11,679 nucleotides of DNA from Thermoleophilia bacterium (lineage in GTDB: Bacteria > Actinomycetota > Thermoleophilia > Gaiellales > Gaiellaceae), in NCBI GenBank assembly GCA_014534155.1, contig JACVSB010000031.1, positions 1 to 11,679 of the forward strand, given 5' to 3'. The notes under the pieces are model-generated. The model saw only the letters and a list, made by a program, of their open reading frames with translations. It had not been told where the DNA came from and did no database searches. Below, piece after piece: positions 7,432 through 11,679 of this stretch. Numbering within the stretch: the stretch's first letter is position 1; each line of letters begins with the position of its first letter. The translations under genes were made by a program, and so were the position numbers.

Positions 7432-8948
7432 TGGAGGGCTTCCGGAACCCGCACATCGACTGGGCGGCCCTCGCTCCGGTCCTCGTCCTCCTGGGCGCCT
7501 CCGCGCTCGTCCTCGTGGTCGGCGTCTTTCTCCCCCGCCGCGCGCGACGCGGCTTCGCCGGCCTCGTGGCCGCTGCCGGCTTCCTCGGTGCCGCCGTCGC
7601 CTGCGGCCTTCTCTGGAACCTAGACGAGCAGGGGCGCGCGGTCGTGGCCGAGGCGATCCGGCGTGACCGCCTGGCCGAGATCGCCCAGATCCTCCTCTGC
7701 GGCGCCGGCCTCCTTGCCGTCGGCGCGTCGTGGTGGGAAGCGCGGGCGCCGCGCGGCGAGGGAGCCCCCGCCGACCTCCTCGACGACCGCGAGCGAACCG
7801 CCGAGTACTACGCGCTCCTTCTCGCCGCCGTGGCAGGGATGGCGTTCTTCGTGCAGGCCAGCAACCTGATGACGCTCTTTCTCGGGCTCGAGTGGTTCTC
7901 GATCGCCCTCTACGTCCTCACCGCGGTCGCGGTGCACCGCCTTGGCTCGCTCGAGGCGGGCCTCAAGTACCTGATCGTCGGGAGCTTCGGGTCAGCGATC
8001 CTGCTCTTCGGCTGCGCCCTCGTCTACGGCGCGACGGGCGAGCTCGGCTTCTCGGCGATCGCCGGCGAGGTGCCGAACGCCGAGCGGCTCTTCCTCCTCG
8101 CCGGCCTCGCGATGATCCTCGTCGGACTCGCGTTCAAGGTCTCGGCGGCGCCGTTCCACATGTGGACGCCGGACGTCTACCAGGGAGCACCGACGCCCGT
8201 CTCGGCCTTCATGTCCGCGGCGACGAAGGTGGCGGCGCTCGTTCTCACGCTCCGGCTGCTCGTGACCGCGTTCCCCAGCGAGCAGGAGCTCTGGACCACC
8301 GCCCTCGCCGTGATCGCGTGCGTCTCGCTCGCGTGGGGGAACCTGGCCGCGATCGTCCAGTCCGACGTGAAGCGCCTGCTCGCGTACTCGAGCGTTTCCC
8401 ACGCCGGCTTCCTGCTCATGCCGATCGCGGCCGGCAACGCGCTGGGCGGCCGCGCCCTCCTCTACTACCTGATCCCGTACTGCGCGCTCTCCATCGGGTC
8501 GTTCGCAGTCGTGGCCGCGCGCGAGCGGGAGCTCGCGCGGCCGGTCGCCGTGGCCGATCTCGCGGGCTTCGGCTGGGAGCGGCCGTTCCACGGGCTCGCG
8601 ATGGCCGCGTTCATGTTCGGCTTCATCGGCTTTCCCTCGGCCGGGATCCTGCTCGGGAAGCTGTACGTCTTCTCGGCCGTCATCGAGCGGGGCTGGACCT
8701 GGCTTGCGATCGTCGGCGTGGCGGCGACCGTCGTCTCCGTCTACTACTACGCGGGTGTCGTTCGCGCGATGTACATGACGCCGCCGGCCGTTCGCGTGGC
8801 ACCCGCCGGCGGCTCCCCGCCCCGCGACGCACCGCTCACGGCCACCGTGCTCGTCTGCCTCGTCGTCGGGCTCGGCAGCCTCCTCGCGGCCGACCCGGTA
8901 ATCGAGCTGATGCGGGACTCGGTCGCCTTCCTCGACTTCCCGCTCTAG
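7431..8948 (+). CDS. nuoN: NADH-quinone oxidoreductase subunit N (NuoN)
   Basis: Third antiporter-like proton-pumping subunit (ND2 homologue), next to NuoK in the membrane arm. The product has 505 residues, with about fourteen hydrophobic segments expected. The TM5 glutamate is Glu154 (FLGLEWFSIALYVL), the TM7 lysine is Lys236 (GLAFKVSAAPFHMWTPDVY), and Lys266 lies in SAFMSAATKVAALVL. The TM12 lysine is in ILLGKLYVF, matching E. coli K395. All expected charged residues are therefore present, in contrast to NuoL of the same operon. The start ATG at 7431 shares one base with the nuoM TGA and has AGGAGG at a nine-base spacing. The TAG at 8946-8948 overlaps the GTG of the following flavoprotein by one base, which shows the transcript continues past the last complex I subunit. 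Confidence 0.97.
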   Translation: MEGFRNPHIDWAALAPVLVLLGASALVLVVGVFLPRRARRGFAGLVAAAGFLGAAVACGLLWNLDEQGRAVVAEAIRRDRLAEIAQILLCGAGLLAVGASWWEARAPRGEGAPADLLDDRERTAEYYALLLAAVAGMAFFVQASNLMTLFLGLEWFSIALYVLTAVAVHRLGSLEAGLKYLIVGSFGSAILLFGCALVYGATGELGFSAIAGEVPNAERLFLLAGLAMILVGLAFKVSAAPFHMWTPDVYQGAPTPVSAFMSAATKVAALVLTLRLLVTAFPSEQELWTTALAVIACVSLAWGNLAAIVQSDVKRLLAYSSVSHAGFLLMPIAAGNALGGRALLYYLIPYCALSIGSFAVVAARERELARPVAVADLAGFGWERPFHGLAMAAFMFGFIGFPSAGILLGKLYVFSAVIERGWTWLAIVGVAATVVSVYYYAGVVRAMYMTPPAVRVAPAGGSPPRDAPLTATVLVCLVVGLGSLLAADPVIELMRDSVAFLDFPL

Positions 8949-10276
8949 TGCCCGGCGGCGTCGTCGTCCTCGGCGCCGGGGTGGCCGGCGAGAGCTTCGT
9001 GGCTACGCTCCGGCGGCTCGACCGCGACGTGGCCATCACGATCGTCGAGCGCGAGCTCGTGGGCGGCGAGTGCTCCTACTGGGCGTGCATCCCGTCCAAG
9101 ACCATGCTCCGTCCGCTCGAGGTCGCCTACCGCGCCCGCTCCGCGCCGGGGAGCGCCGCCGAGCTCGAGCTCGCCTCCGTCCTCGCCTGGCGCGACGAGG
9201 TGGCCGAGAAGGATGACGCAAGCCAGGTGGGCTGGCTCGAGGGCCTGGACGCAGACGTCGTGCGCGGCCGCGCCGAGGTGGTCGAGCCCGGCCGGGTCCG
9301 GGTGGGGGAGCGCGACCTCCCCTACGAGGCGCTTGTCGTCGCCACGGGATCCGTTCCGGCGACGCCGCCGATGCGCGGTCTCGAGGAGGTGGCGTACTGG
9401 ACGAGCCGCGAGGGCACGAGCGCGAAGGAGATCCCGGAGAGCCTGGCGATCGTCGGCGGCGGCGCGGTCGGATGCGAGCTCGCGCAGTTCTACGCGCGCG
9501 CGGGCTCGCGCGTGACCCTCGTCCAAAGCGGCGAGACGCTGCTCGAGCGGATCGACGAGGACGCGGGGAGCGTCCTCGGGGCGGCGCTCGAAAGCGAGGG
9601 CGTCCGCGTCCTCACTGGGACACGCCCGACCGCCGTCCAGCGCGTCGGCGAGCGCCTCCGGCTCGAGTGCGAGGGCGCGCGCGCCACCGAGGTAGACGCC
9701 ACGCACCTTCTCGTCGCTACCGGCAGGCGCCCGAACGTCGAGGGCCTCGGCCTCGAGCGGCTCGGTCTCGAGCTGGGCCGGGGCGGGATCGCCGTCGACG
9801 ACGGGCTGCGCGCCGGCCAGGACGTGTGGGCGGTGGGCGACGTGACGGGGATCTCGCTCTTCACCCACGTGGGGAAGTACCAGGCGAGGGTCGCAGCCGA
9901 GAACGTCGCCGGCGGGCAGCGCCGCGCCGACTACCGCGCCATCCCGGCAGCAGTCTTCACCGATCCCCAGGTGGCGTCGGTCGGCGACACGAGCGGCGAC
10001 GGGTCTGTCGCCGCGACGTGGGACATCGCCAAGGTCTCGCGCGCCTCCACCTACGCGAAGCCGAAGCGGCCGGGCTTCGTCAAGCTCTTCGCCCATCCCG
10101 AGCGCGCCGTTCTCGTCGGAGCGGTGGCCGTAGGCCCCGAGGCGGGCGAGTGGGTCGGCCAGCTCACGCTCGCCGTTCGAGCCGCCGTCCCCGTCGCCGT
10201 CCTGCGGGACACGATCCAGCCGTTCCCCACCTTCTCGGAGGCCGTCTACTTCGCCGCGCGCGAGCTTCCGGTCTAG
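8948..10276 (+). CDS. Pyridine nucleotide-disulfide oxidoreductase (dihydrolipoamide dehydrogenase/mercuric reductase-like), co-operonic with nuo
   Basis: FAD- and NAD(P)H-dependent class I disulfide reductase family member, probably cytoplasmic; substrate unknown. The 442 residues follow the family layout: FAD-binding GAGVAG (9-14); redox disulfide motif GGECSYWACIPSKTMLRP with Cys42 and Cys47 (CX4C); ATGSVP; a second dinucleotide site GGGAVG (170-175); ATGRRPN; AVGDVTG; and a C-terminal dimerisation domain. In lipoamide dehydrogenases the C-terminus carries HxHPTxSE, whose second His is the acid-base catalyst paired with Glu. Here it reads IQPFPTFSE (Gln424, Phe426, Glu431), so the catalytic His is absent while the Glu is kept. 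A true lipoamide dehydrogenase is therefore unlikely; a quinone, thiol or metal reductase is possible. Start GTG 8948 overlaps the nuoN TAG by one base and has no visible Shine-Dalgarno, so translation is coupled to nuoN. The stop lies inside the downstream palindrome. Confidence 0.93.
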   Translation: MPGGVVVLGAGVAGESFVATLRRLDRDVAITIVERELVGGECSYWACIPSKTMLRPLEVAYRARSAPGSAAELELASVLAWRDEVAEKDDASQVGWLEGLDADVVRGRAEVVEPGRVRVGERDLPYEALVVATGSVPATPPMRGLEEVAYWTSREGTSAKEIPESLAIVGGGAVGCELAQFYARAGSRVTLVQSGETLLERIDEDAGSVLGAALESEGVRVLTGTRPTAVQRVGERLRLECEGARATEVDATHLLVATGRRPNVEGLGLERLGLELGRGGIAVDDGLRAGQDVWAVGDVTGISLFTHVGKYQARVAAENVAGGQRRADYRAIPAAVFTDPQVASVGDTSGDGSVAATWDIAKVSRASTYAKPKRPGFVKLFAHPERAVLVGAVAVGPEAGEWVGQLTLAVRAAVPVAVLRDTIQPFPTFSEAVYFAARELPV

Positions 10277-10371
10277 GGGCCTGTCCGGCAAGCCATCGCG
10301 CGCCGGTGCAGCTCAAAACCGGTGGTTTTTGCCTGCACCGGCATCACGCAGGTTCCCGGACCGGCCCCTAG
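10273..10371. repeat. 99-bp nested palindrome, candidate MITE/REP-like element with CTAG ends
   Basis: Three inverted-repeat tiers share one centre (10322) with no indels between them. The outer arms are CTAGGGGCCTGTCCGG (10273-10288) and CCGGACCGGCCCCTAG (10356-10371), 15 of 16 paired. The middle arms GCCGGTGCAG (10302-10311) and CTGCACCGGC (10333-10342) are perfect. The inner arms AAAACC (10315-10320) and GGTTTT (10324-10329) are perfect around a GGT loop. The 13-nt segments between outer and middle arms are mostly unpaired. CTAG at both outer ends could be a target duplication around a 91-bp element (10277-10367); the left CTAG supplies the upstream gene's TAG stop. No protein is plausible inside it. 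Insertion by an IS5- or IS630-type transposase in trans is inference; only the palindrome itself is seen. Confidence 0.75.
10303..10330 (+). terminator. Possible intrinsic terminator inside the palindrome
   Basis: CCGGT (10303-10307) can pair with ACCGG (10318-10322), followed by TGG and a five-T run (10326-10330). This is the only T-run next to a stem near the end of the nuo transcript. The stem is short (5 bp) and competes with the larger symmetric fold of the palindrome, so the call is weak. The position just after the last coupled cistron is its main support. Confidence 0.25.
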
Positions 10372-10394
10372 CGCGTAAGCTCCATCGGCGAGGC

Positions 10395-10817
10395 ATGGCG
10401 AACGGCGCCGACATCGAGACGCTCGCCCGGCTCGCACTCTTCGCCGGCCTCTCACGGCCCCAGCTGGAACGGATCGCGCACACCTATGACGAAGAGCTCT
10501 TCCCCGAGGGGCAGCGGATCCTGCGCAAGGGCCTGAGCGGGTCGGGGCTCTACGTGGTCCTGGACGGACAGGCTTCGGTCGTCCTGGACGGAAAGGGAGA
10601 GATCGCGCGCCTGGGGCGCGGCGAGTTCTTCGGGGAGGTCTCCGCGCTGCTCGGCGGCGCGCCGACGGCGGACGTCATCGCGGCGAGCTCGCTGCGGTGC
10701 CTCGTCGTCCCGGGGCCGGACGTCGAGTCGTTCCTCCTCGCCAACCCGCCCGTCCTGCTCGCGATGCTGAAGGCGGAGGCGATGCGGCTGAGCGAGACCC
10801 TCGAGTGGAAGGGGTAG
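10395..10817 (+). CDS. Stand-alone cyclic nucleotide-binding-fold (CNB/CAP_ED) protein
   Basis: Small 140-residue protein, essentially a single CNB domain. LARLALFAGLSRPQLERIA (10-28) is the typical lead helix, FPEGQRILRKGLSGSGLYVVLDG (36-58) the first beta-roll strands, and GEFFGEVSALLGGAPTADV (76-94) the phosphate-binding cassette. A C-terminal helix (about 110-137) follows. There is no helix-turn-helix, so it is not a complete CRP/FNR regulator. The cassette keeps Gly80-Glu81 but lacks the Arg of the canonical PR(S/T)AxV motif (here Ala89-Pro90-Thr91-Ala92), so classical cAMP/cGMP binding is doubtful. I chose the ATG at 10395 because the domain begins right after it; the upstream in-frame ATG at 10329 would translate the palindrome. 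Only GAGG one base before the ATG is visible, too close for a normal Shine-Dalgarno. Its 3' end overlaps the next gene by 13 bases, suggesting joint function. Confidence 0.85.
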   Translation: MANGADIETLARLALFAGLSRPQLERIAHTYDEELFPEGQRILRKGLSGSGLYVVLDGQASVVLDGKGEIARLGRGEFFGEVSALLGGAPTADVIAASSLRCLVVPGPDVESFLLANPPVLLAMLKAEAMRLSETLEWKG

Positions 10818-11679
10818 GCGGGCCGGGGCGCTACCCCGTCGTCGTCGTCGGAACCGGGCCGGGAGGGCTGCAGACGAGCTACGCCCTCCGCCGCCTGGGG
10901 GTCACGCATGCGCTCGTCTCCCGCGACGAGGCGCCCGGAGGCATGTTCCGGCGCTTCCCGCTCTTCGAGCGGCTCCTCTCGTGGTCGGAGCCGGAAGCCC
11001 TCGCCGCGCGCGAGACGTCGGACTACGAGCTGTACGACCAGAACAGCCTCCTCGGCGAGGAGCCCGCGCACCGCGCCTGCGTTGCCGAGGTCATGCGCGA
11101 GGGGAGCCGGAGTGCCATCGTCCCCACGCGCGCGGAGATGGAGGAGGGCCACCGCCGCTTCGCCGCGCGCGCCGGTGTGCAAGCCCGCTACGGCTGCGAG
11201 TGGCAGAGCACGCGCCGGGAGGGCGACGAGCTCGTGCTGGAAACGACGGACGGGGAGTACCGGGCCCGCTTCGTCGTCTTCGCGCTCGGGGCGACCGAGC
11301 CGTGGAAGTCGACGATGCCCGGCAGCGAGCACGCCGCGCACTACGCGGAGGCCGAGCGAGACCCGGCCCGGTACGAGGGCAAGGACGTCGTCGTGATCGG
11401 CAAGCGCAACTCGGCCTTCGAGCTCGCGGACGGCCTCGAGCCCTGGGCGCGGAGGATCGTCCTCGTCTCCCCGCGGCCCGTGGACACGTCGGTCGTCGCG
11501 CTCTCGAGCGTGCGCGTGCGCTACATGCAACCGCTCGAGCACCATCAGGTCGGAGGCGGCACGCTCGCCCTCGACGCGGCCGTGGAGCGGATCGAGCGCA
11601 CCCCCGAGGGCGTTCGCGTGCACGCCTCCGGAACGACGCGGCCCGGCGCCTTCTCGGTCGACGCGCACGTCGCTCTTGC
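10805..11679 (+). CDS. NAD(P)/FAD-dependent oxidoreductase, two-Rossmann flavoprotein, 3'-truncated by window edge
   Basis: Flavoprotein reductase or monooxygenase-like protein; 291 residues are visible and the frame is still open at the right edge. The N-terminal FAD site is VVVVGTGPGGLQ (GTGPGG at 16-21), followed by an APGGMFRRFP segment as in flavin-dependent monooxygenases and thioredoxin-reductase-like proteins. VVFALGATEPW (around 156-166) resembles the ATG-type strand before the NAD(P) domain. The second Rossmann motif is VVVIGKRNSAFELADGL, with Gly199 followed by Lys200-Arg201 where GGGNSA is usual, so the third glycine position is Arg. No CXXC pair typical of thioredoxin reductase appears in the visible part. 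The start GTG at 10805 is the only in-frame start that precedes the FAD motif; it overlaps the upstream CNB gene by 13 bases with no clear Shine-Dalgarno, implying coupled translation. The substrate cannot be inferred. Confidence 0.85.
   Translation, partial: MEGVGGPGRYPVVVVGTGPGGLQTSYALRRLGVTHALVSRDEAPGGMFRRFPLFERLLSWSEPEALAARETSDYELYDQNSLLGEEPAHRACVAEVMREGSRSAIVPTRAEMEEGHRRFAARAGVQARYGCEWQSTRREGDELVLETTDGEYRARFVVFALGATEPWKSTMPGSEHAAHYAEAERDPARYEGKDVVVIGKRNSAFELADGLEPWARRIVLVSPRPVDTSVVALSSVRVRYMQPLEHHQVGGGTLALDAAVERIERTPEGVRVHASGTTRPGAFSVDAHVAL

Noticed and set aside
8945..10291. 448-codon open frame on the - strand opposite the disulfide reductase
   Set aside because: Complementary to a gene with complete family motifs; the product shows no recognisable motifs and arises from codon bias.
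10353..10381. Possible promoter for the CNB gene: TTCCCG (10353-10358), 17-nt spacer, TAAGCT (10376-10381)
   Set aside because: Each hexamer matches the consensus at only three of six positions, and part lies in the palindrome arm; too weak to list as a feature, although a promoter near here is likely.
10329..10394. Upstream ATG extending the CNB protein by 22 residues
   Set aside because: The extension would translate the right half of the palindrome into a basic tail unrelated to the domain; the ATG at 10395 directly precedes the CNB fold.
10258..10455. Similar short peptides read from both strands of the palindrome (…PVQLKTGGF… and …PVQAKTTGF…)
   Set aside because: This symmetry follows directly from the inverted repeat and is not evidence of a coding gene.
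10550..11668. 372-codon open frame on the - strand near the right end
   Set aside because: Overlaps both the CNB gene and the flavoprotein, which carry recognisable motifs in + frames; the antisense product is low complexity.

Overview
The window is about 11.7 kb of very GC-rich, densely packed bacterial DNA with every recognisable gene on the + strand. Gene order (nuoG-H-I-J-K-L-M-N), the style of the NuoI and NuoG sequences, GTG starts and the GGECSYWACIPSK-type flavoprotein point to an actinobacterium. A deep-branching soil lineage such as Thermoleophilia is my guess; that is inference, because no rRNA or marker gene is present.

Bases 1-8948 are the distal part of a 14-subunit respiratory complex I (NADH:quinone oxidoreductase) operon. 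It starts inside nuoG (5' end cut by the window edge) and runs through nuoH, nuoI, nuoJ, nuoK, nuoL, nuoM and nuoN. Six of the seven internal junctions are stop/start overlaps of 1-4 bases. Only nuoL-nuoM has a gap, 32 nt carrying a strong ribosome binding site. NuoG and NuoI carry iron-sulfur clusters in the peripheral arm, NuoH forms the quinone-site base, and NuoJ/K/L/M/N form the proton-pumping membrane arm. The key surprise is in NuoL: two intramembrane charged residues normally near-invariant in the family (equivalent to E. coli Glu144 and Arg175) are Gly147 and Ala178, while every other pump residue I could place is intact and in register.

Bases 8948-10276 hold a pyridine nucleotide-disulfide oxidoreductase that overlaps nuoN by one base and so looks like a ninth cistron of the same transcript. 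It keeps the CX4C disulfide but lacks the usual C-terminal catalytic histidine.

Bases 10273-10371 are an indel-free, three-tier palindrome with CTAG at both outer ends, beginning on the oxidoreductase stop codon. It looks like a small non-coding mobile or REP-like element and probably marks the end of the nuo transcript.

Bases 10395-11679 hold a second unit: a stand-alone cyclic-nucleotide-binding-fold protein without a DNA-binding domain and without the canonical phosphate-binding arginine. Its end overlaps by 13 bases the start of a two-Rossmann flavoprotein that runs off the right edge. The arrangement looks like a split version of a CNB-domain/flavoprotein reductase pairing.

I found no RNA genes, CRISPR arrays, transposase genes or phage genes. 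The only stretch of about 100 bases or more without a gene is the palindrome region.
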